Source of the DNA: Telmatobacter sp. DSM 110680
GTDB lineage: Bacteria; Acidobacteriota; Terriglobia; Terriglobales; Acidobacteriaceae
Reading direction: 5' to 3'
Length of the DNA: 64,000 nt
Assembly: GCF_039994875.1 (NCBI RefSeq)
Contig: NZ_CP121196.1
Span: 1,178,001-1,242,000, forward strand
Part shown: in pieces, positions 37,501 to 46,263 of the stretch
Layout of the letters: each line of letters opens with the position of its first letter
Numbering within the stretch: position 1 is the stretch's first letter
Translations under genes and position numbers: made by a program
The notes under the pieces: model-generated
Told to the model about the DNA's origin: nothing
The model's input: only the letters and a program-made list of their open reading frames with translations
Database searches by the model: none

Positions 37501-40050
37501 TGCCGGAGCGATGACGATTGTCTCGTTCTGGCTTGCGTTCTGTGCCGGGCTTCCAGAATCTGTCACTTTAACAGTGATGGGTGACGAGCCTGCTGCGGTA
37601 GGCGTTCCACCCACTGTGCAGCCGGTAAGGGTGAGGCCTGCCGGTAGCGCGCCTGTGATCGAGCAGGAATACGGAGGCGTTCCATCAGCTGCAGTAATAG
37701 TCGCGCTGTAGGGAGTTCCAACAGTTCCGCCAGGCAAAGTGTTGGTGATCGTCAGAGCAGCCGGAGCGATGACGATGGTCTCTGCCTGGCTCGCATTTTG
37801 TGCAGGACTTCCGGAGTCCGTAACCTTCACAGTAATTGGCGATGAACCTTGAGTCGTCGGTGTGCCGCTCACCGTGCAACCAGAAAGCGTGAGCCCTCCC
37901 GGCAACGTTCCGGTAATCGAACAGGTATACGGCGATGTGCCACCCGTTGCGCCAATCAGCGAGCTGTATGGCACACCGACCGTTCCATTTGGAAGCGTGT
38001 TCGTGAGCGTCAGGGCTGCGGGCGCTATCACGATGGTTTCGTTTTGACTTGCATTCTGCGCGGGGCTTCCAGCATCCGTGACCTTCACCAGAATCGTCGA
38101 GCTGCCAGAAGCTGTCGGCGTTCCGCTCACTGTGCATCCGGCCAGGCTCAAGCCCGCTGGCAAAGTTCCAGTGATCGAGCAACTGTAGGGAGTGGTACCA
38201 CCGCTCGCGGTGATATTCGCGCTATAAGCCACGCCGACCGTCCCGTTAGGCAGCGTATTTGTCAGCGCGAGAACCGGCGGAGCGATGACGATTGTTTCAA
38301 CCTGGCTCGCATTCTGTGCAGGGGTTCCAGAATCGGTGACCTTCACCGTGACCGTGGCGCTGCCTGCTGTTGTTGGAATGCCACTGACGACGCATGCGTT
38401 CAGCGACAGACCGGCAGGCAGTGTCCCCGTGATCGAGCAAGCATAAGGCGATGTCCCACCGCTTGCCGTGATCGTCGAACTGTATGCCACGCCAACTGTT
38501 CCGTTTGGCAGAGTGCTGGTGAGCGAAAGAGGAGTGGGAGAGATGATGATCGTTTCATTGGCACTGACGCTCTGCGAGGGCGTGCTGGAGTCAGTGACTT
38601 TTACTGTAATCGTCGAGGTCTGTGCCGTAGTGGGCGTGCCTGCAACGGAGCATCCTGACAGAGCGAGTCCCGCAGGCAGAGTTCCAGCAGTGATGGAACA
38701 GGTATACGGAGTCGTTCCACCGGTTGCGGAGATGGCCGCCGCGTACGACACGCCAACCGTGCCGTTCGGCAACGTGTTAGTAATGGCGAGCGGAGAATTG
38801 ATAGTGATGGAAACAGCAGCAGTCGCAGTTGCGCCGAGGGTGTCCTTCACCTGAACGGTGAAGCTTGACGTTCCCTTGTTAGTTGGCACACCGGAGATGA
38901 CGCCGGTCGTCGGAGAGATAGTGAGTCCGGCAGGAAGAGATCCCGCGACGACGCTCCACGCGTAAGGTGTCACGCCGCCTGAAGCGACGAACGAAGTTGT
39001 GTATGCGACGCCGACGGTGCCCTCAGGCTGCGGACCACCAACGAGCGTAAGCGGCGAAACAACAGTAATCGATGCAGTGGCGGTAGCGACCGCTGTTGTG
39101 CTGTCCTGTACTTGCACAACAAAAGTTGAAGTTCCGGGTGATGTCGGAGTTCCGGAGATAACGCCTGTTGTCGGAGAGATATTCAAACCGGCGGGGAGAG
39201 ATCCCGAAGCGATGCTCCAACTGTAAGGGGTTACTCCGCCTGCTGCTGTCAGCGAAGTCGTATAAGCGACGCCAACTTCGCCTTGTGGCTGCGGGCCACC
39301 TAACAGCGTAAGTGGCGGAACCGGATTTGAAATCAGAATCGATTCATTGGCAGTCACGGTGAAAGGCACAGAGCTCGCATCGGTCAACTGCAAGGTGAAC
39401 ATCGAAGTGCCGGCAGTCGTTGGTATCCCTGAGATGACGCCAGTTGCGGCGTTGAATGTGAGACCAGCGGGAAGTGTGCCACTCAGAACGGTGGTTGTTA
39501 ACGGCGCGGTGCCTCCTGCGGAGACGATCGTGGTGCTGTAGGCCTGGCCCACCACTCCTGCCGGCGGCACACCAGTCAGCGTTGGATCCGGATTCACCGT
39601 TATGCTTACGGTCTCCTGGCTTTTGGTGTTTGGGATTGCGGCGAGTAGCGTCACTTGCATTGGCGCTGTGATACCCGATGGTGCCGTATACGTAATTGTC
39701 GAACCATTGCTCGACGAGAGAGAGCCGCATGCACTTCCGTTGCACGAGTTGCCGGAGAAAGACCATGCGAGCTGATAAGTCCCGGTAAGATTTGCTGTGA
39801 TCTTCACAGACTGACCCGCATCGAGCACAAACGAAGTAGCCGAGAGGCTTGAGATTCCGCCGCCCGCATATCCTCCGCCTCCGCAACCACTGAGCACAAG
39901 ACACAGCAGAAGGAAAACCACGCTCAGCTGCGAAGCCAGCGATTTGGAATCGCTGAGAGACAGCGGCACGTTGCGGCTGACGTTAATCCGATTGCCTGCG
40001 CACGCAGGAAAGGTCTCGGGGATCACCATGGGGAATCTGACCTCCATCAA
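34552..40050 (-). CDS. Giant lipoprotein with 13 He_PIG/Ig-like repeats
   Basis: 1832 residues. After about 32 residues comes a lipoprotein signal (VVFLLLCLVLSGCGGGG, lipobox LSGC near residue 55), so the true start may be one of several internal codons. An Ig-like domain with bacterial Ig features follows. Then come 13 repeats of 80-90 residues with the core TLPNGTVGVAYS ... GTLPAGL ... SGTPT (about 155-1290). Repeats 4-12 each carry a cysteine pair (PYTCSI ... SGC), probably a disulfide per repeat. The C-terminal 500 residues contain repeated FTADGTGG segments common in acidobacterial surface proteins. Probably an adhesin or surface stalk. Confidence 0.78.
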   Translation of the reverse strand: MMEVRFPMVIPETFPACAGNRINVSRNVPLSLSDSKSLASQLSVVFLLLCLVLSGCGGGGYAGGGISSLSATSFVLDAGQSVKITANLTGTYQLAWSFSGNSCNGSACGSLSSSNGSTITYTAPSGITAPMQVTLLAAIPNTKSQETVSITVNPDPTLTGVPPAGVVGQAYSTTIVSAGGTAPLTTTVLSGTLPAGLTFNAATGVISGIPTTAGTSMFTLQLTDASSVPFTVTANESILISNPVPPLTLLGGPQPQGEVGVAYTTSLTAAGGVTPYSWSIASGSLPAGLNISPTTGVISGTPTSPGTSTFVVQVQDSTTAVATATASITVVSPLTLVGGPQPEGTVGVAYTTSFVASGGVTPYAWSVVAGSLPAGLTISPTTGVISGVPTNKGTSSFTVQVKDTLGATATAAVSITINSPLAITNTLPNGTVGVSYAAAISATGGTTPYTCSITAGTLPAGLALSGCSVAGTPTTAQTSTITVKVTDSSTPSQSVSANETIIISPTPLSLTSTLPNGTVGVAYSSTITASGGTSPYACSITGTLPAGLSLNACVVSGIPTTAGSATVTVKVTDSGTPAQNASQVETIVIAPPVLALTNTLPNGTVGVAYSANITASGGTTPYSCSITGTLPAGLSLAGCTVSGTPTASGSSTILVKVTDAGSPAQNASQNETIVIAPAALTLTNTLPNGTVGVPYSSLIGATGGTSPYTCSITGTLPGGLTLSGCTVSGTPTTQGSSPITVKVTDSGSPAQNASQAETIVIAPAALTITNTLPGGTVGTPYSATITAADGTPPYSCSITGALPAGLTLTGCTVGGTPTAAGSSPITVKVTDSGSPAQNASQNETIVIAPATLAITGTLPNGTVGSAYSTTITATGGTTPYTCSITGTLPAGLTLAGCTVSGTPTTAGSSPVVVKVTDSGSPAQNASSNETIVINPAALTITGSLPNGTVGSTYSATITASGGTSPYTCSISGTLPAGLILSGCTVSGTPTSAGSSTVTVTVTDSGSPTQNASKSETVTINPSPLTLTASTLPDGTVGVPYSAAIGVSGGTSPYSCTITSGTLPAGLTMTGCSVSGTPTTAGSSTVTVKVTDSESPSQSTSGPETIVINPAALTLNSTLPDGTVGVVYSATIGANGGTTPYSCSITTGTLPAGLSLTGCVISGTPTAVGTSNLTVTVTDASNPTKTVSGAESITIHPSGTLSLTGTLPIAIVGVPYSYTLKATGGNPPYTYALTAGSLPPGITLQSDGLISGTPTQPGATSFTATVTDSVSATASLPLILLVQYPSTPYDGELTGPYAYLFQGYDDVLAGVLAYQTATVGSFTADGTGGINLGELDANHQSSDPSGTTVQAQNFLGTYEINADSRGKITITTLNPDGTTDQTFTYAISLKAPVSPATVSTQGSLIEFDNDQLVGTKGSGQLLAQTPSSFSAGLKGSYAFGLSGDTPCLVSCTVGIASGPVATVGAFTANGSGSISAGTADTNIASFNFANAPVSGSYQTADQNGRVQLEMTNTSISDGLYPTNFAVYIVNANEAFILSTDKHSAYTLLAGTAELQTSGSFSNASMNGPFVGYEDAQSNPGLLGTTLQNVLNFSTATVFRASGNGAGTCDTTNFESGGLTSLVDNLTGLSNSNKSNLLEGLLGSYGATGTSACTVSSNGRGVLDYPNHSSLISILLGLLGLPTGPPDARVVYLVSPNHGYFLETGYAGLGHLEAQTGAPFSLATLKGTYVEGTIPASSLASINASGNFTADGAGNATYTLDENVGVGTLNVLQLGTSGSTTYSLSNPNGNATPATAGRYVFADGTTVVYAISPGRFVVIDTNPLTTSPTVSLLY

Positions 40051-40949
40051 ACTCTGAAAGGCATCCGGCCCGCCTTCCGGGCTTCCGTGATGCCGACTCC
40101 GCGGTAGGGAATTACCTCGAAGTCATTCGCGAGTTTTGTCCGTACTTCTTCGCGGGTCTATACAACAAACGAGCTAATACCGCGCGTAATGGACAGTAAC
40201 TCAACATTCAGTTGTTCAATTGGAGTTTGATTGGTGGCGCTCTAACTTAAGTTATGCGGATCGCATCAACCTTCTTGCATCAAGCATCGGGGAAACCACT
40301 AAGAAGGCAGTATTCATGGGATCGATTCCACAACTATCGCACTCAATATATGTGGACCGAAATGTTTCATTCACTTCTTTTGAAAGCTAAACCGAGTTTT
40401 TAATGAAGATATAGGTCAGCTCTCATTCAGATGATCAGAACTTACATATCTCATGTAATATCACGGGCGATATCATATTCATTTCTTGCACGATTAGTGG
40501 ATCGCCCTATAAGAGAAATGAAGTTCCGGAACTGAATATGATTGCCCTTCTACCGATCGACTGCACGATATTCAGCTTGCAAAGCATGTCCTGCACCCCT
40601 CAGAACGGTCCGATTGGGAACATTCCTTGCAGGCAAACTTTAGATATTACCCAGGCCCGCTCCAATGCTGGCGTGCACAAAAATGGCAGGGAACTGACTC
40701 GCTCTGCCAATCGGAAACTCCGATCGGCCAGTCTTGCTCAGCCGTTACGATGGCCGAGATCGTCGTTCCTCCACATCACGGTTGGAAAGCTTCGCCAACG
40801 TTCGTACCAGGTGTTCTGAAAGCGAGTGTCTCTTTGTGAGTTTTTCCGCAATGGAAAGAATGAATCACTCATCGGTCGCCGGACAACACTTCGACCCCGC
40901 ATGCGGATGTCGCTTATTTTGCGAATATTCCGGTAAGAAACGTGTGAGA
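40051..40949. other. Long intergenic region upstream of the giant lipoprotein
   Basis: About 900 bases between the lipoprotein start and tRNA-Sec. Open frames in it are short and have no recognisable family. It contains copy 2 of the GATATC palindrome (40458-40476) and an AT-richer stretch at about 40160-40500 that probably holds the lipoprotein promoter. I see no further structure. Confidence 0.5.
40458..40476. promoter_or_regulatory. GATATC-type palindrome, copy 2
   Basis: On the minus strand it reads ATGATATCGCCCGTGATAT, differing in one of 19 positions from 33053-33071. It lies 408 bases upstream of the giant lipoprotein start. Confidence 0.4.
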
Positions 40950-41044
40950 TGGCGGAAGCGCGTGTGAGTCGAACACACCGTCGCCCGTGAAGGACGACCG
41001 CCGGTTTTGAAGACCGGGAGGATCACCGGAGCCTAAGCACTTCC
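40950..41044 (-). tRNA. selC: tRNA-Sec (anticodon TCA)
   Basis: Minus-strand cloverleaf with an 8-bp acceptor GGAAGTGC/GCGCTTCC, 5-bp T stem GTGTG/CACAC with loop TTCGACT, anticodon arm CCGGT-CTTCAAA-ACCGG giving UCA, a long variable arm (GTCGTCC...GGGCGAC), discriminator G and encoded CCA. The 8+5 acceptor/T architecture and D-loop TCCGGTGA match bacterial tRNA-Sec. The D stem is imperfect. It decodes UGA as selenocysteine with SelB and lies divergently 70 bases from selD. Confidence 0.95.
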
Positions 41045-41114
41045 GTCTTGAAACTTTCTCACATGCTACCGTGGCTATGGAACAACTCACGACAATTTCT
41101 GTCGTAAAGAGAGA

Positions 41115-42188
41115 ATGACATTGGAACCTCACCAGCCGATTCGTCTGACTCAGCAAGTGAAAGCTGGCGGCTGCGCCAGCAAGCTTCCTGCCGGCTCACT
41201 GCGGCAGGTGCTCTCTGCGCTTCCGGCACAAACCAGTCCTGATCTCGTTGTCGGGTTTGAAACTTCAGACGACGCCGGTATATTCCGCATTGGCCCTAAG
41301 CAGGCTCTAGTGCAGACGATCGACTTCTTCACCCCGCTGGTCGATGACCCATTTACATTTGGCCAGATCGCCGCAACGAATGCATTGAGTGATGTGTATG
41401 CCATGGGAGGTCGCCCTCTCACTGCGCTGGCCGTCGTCTGCTTCCCGCAGGATTCCGATCTTGGGATTCTGGAGCAAATCATGCGTGGCGGTCTTTCGAA
41501 AATGTCCGAAGCCAACTGCATCGTAGTAGGGGGACATTCAGTTCGAGATGTGGAGATGAAATTCGGTTATGCGGTCACGGGTCTTATCGATCCGGAGCGC
41601 GTCTACACAAATGCGGGAGCAGTTCCGGGAGACACACTGATCCTGACTAAGCCGATCGGCACGGGGGTGATCACTACAGCCCTGAAACAAGGCAAATCGG
41701 AAGCGGTGTGGGTGGATCACGCGATCCGTTCGATGACCACGCTCAACGGCACGGCATCCGCTCTGGCAATTGCTTGCTCAGGCGTTCACGCAATTACGGA
41801 CATTACAGGTTTTGGTCTTATGGGCCATGCACGCGAGATGGCATTGGGCAGTGGTGTGACCCTGGAGATCGAAACAGCTCATTTGCCGTTACTCGATGGC
41901 GCGTTGAGCGCGGTTCGCCTGGAGGCGATACCGGGAGGTCTGCTGGCCAATCGTGATTTTGCAGAGTGCCTCGTTCAGGATTCCGTAGGAAGCCAAATTC
42001 CGGATGATCTTCGTGCACTCCTTTATGATCCGCAGACATCAGGAGGGCTCCTCATTTCAGTGGCTCGTGAAAATGCGCCAGGATTGCTTGCGTCTTTCCA
42101 GAGAGAGGGTGTTCCTGCCGCCGTCATTGGATGCGTATCAGGTGCGTCGACGCCAGGAGCCCATGCACCCGCGATCATTTTGCGGTGA
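41115..42188 (+). CDS. selD: Selenide, water dikinase
   Basis: 357 residues. It makes selenophosphate from selenide and ATP for Sec-tRNA synthesis. The N-terminal active site is KAGGCASK: the cysteine and lysine match Cys17 and Lys20 of the E. coli enzyme, so this is a Cys-type, not Sec-type, SelD. The ATP-binding segments (DFFTPLVDDPFTFGQIAATNALSDVYAMGG region, about 75-105) and GLMGHA follow. First gene of a plus-strand run selD-selA-selB, 29 bases before selA. Confidence 0.95.
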   Translation: MTLEPHQPIRLTQQVKAGGCASKLPAGSLRQVLSALPAQTSPDLVVGFETSDDAGIFRIGPKQALVQTIDFFTPLVDDPFTFGQIAATNALSDVYAMGGRPLTALAVVCFPQDSDLGILEQIMRGGLSKMSEANCIVVGGHSVRDVEMKFGYAVTGLIDPERVYTNAGAVPGDTLILTKPIGTGVITTALKQGKSEAVWVDHAIRSMTTLNGTASALAIACSGVHAITDITGFGLMGHAREMALGSGVTLEIETAHLPLLDGALSAVRLEAIPGGLLANRDFAECLVQDSVGSQIPDDLRALLYDPQTSGGLLISVARENAPGLLASFQREGVPAAVIGCVSGASTPGAHAPAIILR

Positions 42189-42217
42189 TGCATTACTCTG
42201 ATTGAGGATTGCCCGCC

Positions 42218-43657
42218 ATGACACCAAGGAATCTCGTCGATGATGAAAAGCGCAACGCTCTCTATCAATCGTTGCCCTCTGTCAGTGAGGTTCTTTTGAT
42301 GCCGATGTGTCGCGAGTTTCTCAAATCATATTCGCGTGGCCAACTAGTTGACGCGATTCGCAGCACGCTTGCAGACCTTCGTTTCGAGATCTCGTCGGGT
42401 GATCACACGGTGCCTAGCATCCAAAATGACATTGATCAGATACCGAACGCTGTTGCCAGATACCTTACATTGGGCGCGGCCTATTCGCTTCGTCCCGTCA
42501 TCAATGCTACCGGTGTGATTCTCCACACCAATCTGGGTCGCGCACCGTTGAGCAGCGGGGCACTTCGGCATGTCGTAGAGGTCGCGCAGGATTACTGCAA
42601 CCTCGAACTCGACCTCGACACTGGTTTGCGCAGCCACAGAGACGCGCACGCTGAAGCTCTTTTGCTTCGCGTCCTGTCCCAGGAGAGCTCTGCCGTGGTT
42701 GAACCTGATGGTTACGGCGTCGTAGTTATAAACAACTGCGCGGCAGCTACCTTACTTGCGTTAAATTCCGTCGCTGAAAAGAGCGAGGTGATTGTATCGC
42801 GCGGCGAACTCGTCGAGATTGGCGGTGGCTTCCGCATTCCGGAGATTCTGGAGAAGTCTGGTGCAATCCTCAAGGAAGTGGGCACAACCAACCGCACTCG
42901 GATAGCCGACTATGAGAATGCGCTAAGTGCTGCTACGGGACTTTTATTGCGAGTGCATCAGTCAAATTTCAGCATGGAAGGGTTTGTCGAACGACCATCG
43001 TTGCAGGAAATGGTCACACTCTCAAAACGAGTGAAGTTGCCTTTGTTCGAAGATCAGGGTACTGGCCTGCTCTCCTCACTCGAGCGTGTCGGAGTCCGTG
43101 GAGAGCCAACCCTGATGCAGTCGTTTGAGTCTGGCGTAGACCTGATCGCCGCGAGCGGGGACAAATTGCTGGGCGGACCGCAGTGCGGCATTCTTGTGGG
43201 CAGGAGGGACCTAATCGAGCGCATTCGAAAGAACCCTCTGCTCAGAGCACTGCGTGTAGATAAGCTCACCTATGCAGCGCTTGAGGCTACGCTGCTTGAG
43301 CATTTGTCCGATGCTTCCGCGACCATTCCTGTTGAGCGAATGTTGAGCATCCCATCCGAGGAGATCATGTGCCGGTGTCGAGTGGTTGTCAACAAGACGA
43401 TGTCTGCTCGCATTGTTCTCGACGTGGTTCCGGTCAACAGCCTGGTTGGCGGAGGAACGGCACCGAAAGCGTCGTTGCCGAGTTGCGCAATCTCGATACG
43501 GCATAGTGTGTTGTCGGCATCGGATCTGCTTGGGGCGCTTCGGAGGCTTGAACCTCCGATCATCGGACGTATCGAGGAAGATGTGGTGCTGCTCGATTTA
43601 CGCACTGTCCCTTCGAGTTTTGACGGCGACCTCAGCTCTCTTCTCTCAAGTCTCTGA
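42218..43657 (+). CDS. selA: L-seryl-tRNA(Sec) selenium transferase
   Basis: 479 residues from ATG 42218, chosen because the GAGGA ribosome site at 42204-42208 is 9 bases away; an in-frame TTG at 42209 is too close to it. A PLP enzyme that converts Ser-tRNA(Sec) to Sec-tRNA(Sec). The family motif NATGVILHTNLGRAPLS and the PLP-lysine region SGDKLLGGPQCG are present. Tightly placed between selD and selB. Confidence 0.95.
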   Translation: MTPRNLVDDEKRNALYQSLPSVSEVLLMPMCREFLKSYSRGQLVDAIRSTLADLRFEISSGDHTVPSIQNDIDQIPNAVARYLTLGAAYSLRPVINATGVILHTNLGRAPLSSGALRHVVEVAQDYCNLELDLDTGLRSHRDAHAEALLLRVLSQESSAVVEPDGYGVVVINNCAAATLLALNSVAEKSEVIVSRGELVEIGGGFRIPEILEKSGAILKEVGTTNRTRIADYENALSAATGLLLRVHQSNFSMEGFVERPSLQEMVTLSKRVKLPLFEDQGTGLLSSLERVGVRGEPTLMQSFESGVDLIAASGDKLLGGPQCGILVGRRDLIERIRKNPLLRALRVDKLTYAALEATLLEHLSDASATIPVERMLSIPSEEIMCRCRVVVNKTMSARIVLDVVPVNSLVGGGTAPKASLPSCAISIRHSVLSASDLLGALRRLEPPIIGRIEEDVVLLDLRTVPSSFDGDLSSLLSSL

Positions 43658-43695
43658 TTGCCTGGAGGCAGATGCGCCACGAAGGATTGCTCTGA

Positions 43696-45591
43696 ATGAC
43701 CAGCCAGCCCAGATCGATTGTCATCGGAACCGCGGGTCACATTGATCACGGCAAGACCACACTTGTTCGCGCCCTCACAGGCATTGATGCCGACCGGCTG
43801 CCTGAGGAAAAGCGACGCGGCATCACAATCGATCTTGGATTTGCCTCGTTCGATACGAAACTGCCGAATCAATCTCCGATGCGAATCAGTTTCGTAGATG
43901 TTCCCGGGCATAGCCTCTTCATCCGCAATATGCTCGCGGGCGCCGGATGCGTCTCTGCTGTCATGCTCGTCGTCGCAGCTGACGAGGGGGTCATGCCGCA
44001 GACGGTTGAGCATCTTGCAATCTGCGAACTTCTGGGGATCTCGCATGGAATTACGGTGATTACTAAAACGGATGCAGTCGATGCTACTCGGCTGGTGGAG
44101 ATGCAAAAGTCAGTCGAGTCCTTTCTGCAAGGTACGTTTCTCGAGCGTGATCATGGTGCCGTGGTGCCCGTTAGCGCCGCGTCCGGGGAAGGTATGGATG
44201 CCCTGCGAACTGCTTTAAGGGATCTTGCGACGCGGCTACACATCACCACCTCAGACGCGTTGATGCGGATGCCTGCCGATCGCTCATTCGTCATGAAGGG
44301 GTTTGGCACCGTCGTTACAGGGACACTGCTGTCAGGAACGATCCGCGAGGGCCAAACGCTGCAACTGGAGCCAGGAAATCGCGCAGTGCGTGTTCGCGGA
44401 TTACAGAGCCACGGCGAGCCCCAACAGACTGCGCAACCCGGTTCTCGCGTCGCTGTGAATCTTTCCGGCGTGGATGCAACGGAAGTGCATCGAGGTCAGA
44501 CGCTCGTTCTGCCCAATACCCTGCGGGCGGTCGACTTGATCGACGTGGAGATTGAGCTTCTTAAGAGCGCGCCAAAGCTGAAGCATCGGGCCAGTGTTCA
44601 TTTCCACGCTCTGACTTCCGAGACCATGGCCAACGTTTCACTATACGGATATGAAGCGGTTCAACCAGGATCAGTTCGCCTCGCACGCTTGAAGCTTACA
44701 GAGCCGATCGTTCTGGTTCCGGGTGATCGTTTCGTGATTCGGTTGCCATTGCCTGCCGGAACCATTGGCGGCGGACGCGTTCTCGATGCCAGTCCGGAGG
44801 CGCGCTTGCGCAAGGCTGTCACACTTTCGTGGCTCGAGCAAATCAAGGGCAGTTCTACAGAACAACAAATTGAGCTGCGCGTCGGCCGTCGCAAGACGAC
44901 TGGGATTACGCTTGATGCTCTCTCGATCGAAACGGGCTTGTCCATAGACGCGGTGCGGCGTCTCATCCATCCTGCGGTGCGACGCGGAAGCCTCCTGTTC
45001 GTCACGGACGATCTGCTACTGAGCAGGGAAGGATTGGTAGCTGCCGCCAGCGCGATCATGGCGCGCCTGCAGGTTGGACAACCGACCGCAAAGAGATCTG
45101 AGTTGCGCAGCCAGACGAGCCTCAAGGCCGAGATTTTTGAATTCGCGATTCAGTCACTCCTGCGAGAGCAAAAAGTAGAGGTATCCGGCGAGACGGTCTC
45201 TATCTACAGGGCGACACGAAATTCTTCGGATGCTGAAAGCGAGCAATTGACAGCGGTGGCTCGAATTTACGAAGCGGCTGGCCTTGCGTCTCCTTCTGTT
45301 ACTGAACTTGCAGCGAGGCTCAAACTTGGAGAAGCCGAGATCAGGCGACGCGTCACGATTCTCCAGCGCAATATGACCATCGTGCGGATGGGCAATGATG
45401 ACCTGTTTATCCATTCTGCAGCGCTTCAACAGCTTGCCGCGCAGATTACCGCGCTTCGCGGGAGTGTGATGGATGTTGGCCGATTCAAGCAGATCACCGG
45501 ACTTTCCCGAAAATATGCGATCCCTTTACTCGAATACCTGGACCGCCAGCACATCACGCGCAAAAAAGGAGATGAGCGCGTGGTGCTCTAG
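43696..45591 (+). CDS. selB: Selenocysteine-specific elongation factor
   Basis: 631 residues. N-terminal GTPase with [13 protein letters not shown] (P-loop), DVPGHSLF (G3) and TKTDA (G4), then EF-Tu-like domains 2-3. The C-terminal winged-helix repeats (about 370-631) bind the SECIS hairpin of selenoprotein mRNAs; the end ([21 protein letters not shown]) is the classic SelB WH4. It delivers Sec-tRNA(Sec) to UGA codons. The two UGA-containing genes begin less than 80 bases downstream. Confidence 0.95.
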   Translation: MTSQPRSIVIGTAGHIDHGKTTLVRALTGIDADRLPEEKRRGITIDLGFASFDTKLPNQSPMRISFVDVPGHSLFIRNMLAGAGCVSAVMLVVAADEGVMPQTVEHLAICELLGISHGITVITKTDAVDATRLVEMQKSVESFLQGTFLERDHGAVVPVSAASGEGMDALRTALRDLATRLHITTSDALMRMPADRSFVMKGFGTVVTGTLLSGTIREGQTLQLEPGNRAVRVRGLQSHGEPQQTAQPGSRVAVNLSGVDATEVHRGQTLVLPNTLRAVDLIDVEIELLKSAPKLKHRASVHFHALTSETMANVSLYGYEAVQPGSVRLARLKLTEPIVLVPGDRFVIRLPLPAGTIGGGRVLDASPEARLRKAVTLSWLEQIKGSSTEQQIELRVGRRKTTGITLDALSIETGLSIDAVRRLIHPAVRRGSLLFVTDDLLLSREGLVAAASAIMARLQVGQPTAKRSELRSQTSLKAEIFEFAIQSLLREQKVEVSGETVSIYRATRNSSDAESEQLTAVARIYEAAGLASPSVTELAARLKLGEAEIRRRVTILQRNMTIVRMGNDDLFIHSAALQQLAAQITALRGSVMDVGRFKQITGLSRKYAIPLLEYLDRQHITRKKGDERVVL

Positions 45592-45668
45592 ATCCCGATC
45601 CTCCCACGGAGGGATGCCATTCGGGCCAGCCCGTGATATATTGCCTGAGAATTCGCTGGGAGAATCCC

Positions 45669-46256
45669 TTGAATTTGCCTGACCACGAGACCAAGATCGA
45701 GCTCATCGAGGATAAAGACGCGACCGGCGAAGTTGCCGAGGTCTACGAACAATGGCGCGCCAAGTCGGGGCGCCAGCAAATGCCCGGTATTTTGAAGTGC
45801 TTCAGCCATCGCCCTGACTTTCTTCGCCAGGTGATGCAATTCAGCGACACCGTACATTTTTCTCAGGGACATCTCGACCGGCGAACCAAGGAAGCGATCG
45901 CGAGCTGGGTATCATGGCTCAATCGCTGTCCTTATTGACTGGACTCTCATGCATACTTCCTGCGTGTTCAGGGAGCCGAAGAGAGTGCGGTAATAGCAAT
46001 AGCGAAGGGCAATCTGGAAGAAGCGGGCTTGACCCCTGCGGAACGTGCATTGCTTGACTACGTAACTAAAGTGACAGAAGCGGCCTATCGAACAACGAGC
46101 GAGGACGTGCAGGGACTTCGGAATCATGGTTGGACGGAACGGCAGATCGCTGAGGCGGTTTACATCACGGCGATGTTTGCGTTTTTTAATCGAGTTGCCG
46201 ACGCGTTCGGGATTGCGCCGCAGGGTTACCTTGAGATGAATGGGTTGACGAAGTAG
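45669..46256 (+). CDS. AhpD-like selenoprotein (CxxU active site), UGA at 45936-45938
   Basis: Read through the in-frame TGA this is a 195-residue AhpD/carboxymuconolactone-decarboxylase-fold protein. TTG 45669 is chosen because GGGAGA lies 5 bases upstream; GTG 45633 is an alternative. The active site is E75...C87-P-Y-U90-L-D-S-H94. Spacings of 12, 3 and 4 residues equal those of Glu118, Cys130, Cys133 and His137 in mycobacterial AhpD. Sec thus replaces the second, reactive cysteine. The frame is open and AhpD-like on both sides of the TGA (TPAERALLDYVTKVTE follows). AhpD proteins are thiol peroxidases/disulfide reductases. It lies 77 bases after selB, followed at 7 bases by the second selenoprotein gene. 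Confidence 0.88.
45956..45975 (+). promoter_or_regulatory. Bacterial SECIS-like hairpin of the AhpD-like gene
   Basis: Stem CTTCCTG (45956-45962) pairs fully, with one G-U, to CAGGGAG (45969-45975) around the loop CGTGTT. The loop starts 24 bases after the UGA and has G in its second position. Both fit the known bacterial SECIS rules for SelB recruitment (apical loop roughly 16-37 bases downstream, G among its first two bases). Confidence 0.7.
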
Positions 46257-46263
46257 GAGAGGC

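Noticed and set aside
37208-38658. Long plus-strand frames across the giant lipoprotein gene.
   Set aside because: They are antisense shadows created by the repetitive coding sequence, with no family features or ribosome sites.
36000-40000. The regular DNA repeats as a possible CRISPR or VNTR locus.
   Set aside because: The repeats are about 250 bases, in frame and diverged, i.e. protein-domain repeats.
40538-40967. Small plus-strand frames in the gap before tRNA-Sec as genes.
   Set aside because: No ribosome sites, overlapping frames and no recognisable similarity.
45633-46256. Two separate short genes, or a nonsense-disrupted pseudogene, at the AhpD-like locus.
   Set aside because: Frame, homology and active-site spacing continue through the TGA, and a SECIS-like hairpin and full Sec machinery are adjacent; selenocysteine is the better reading.
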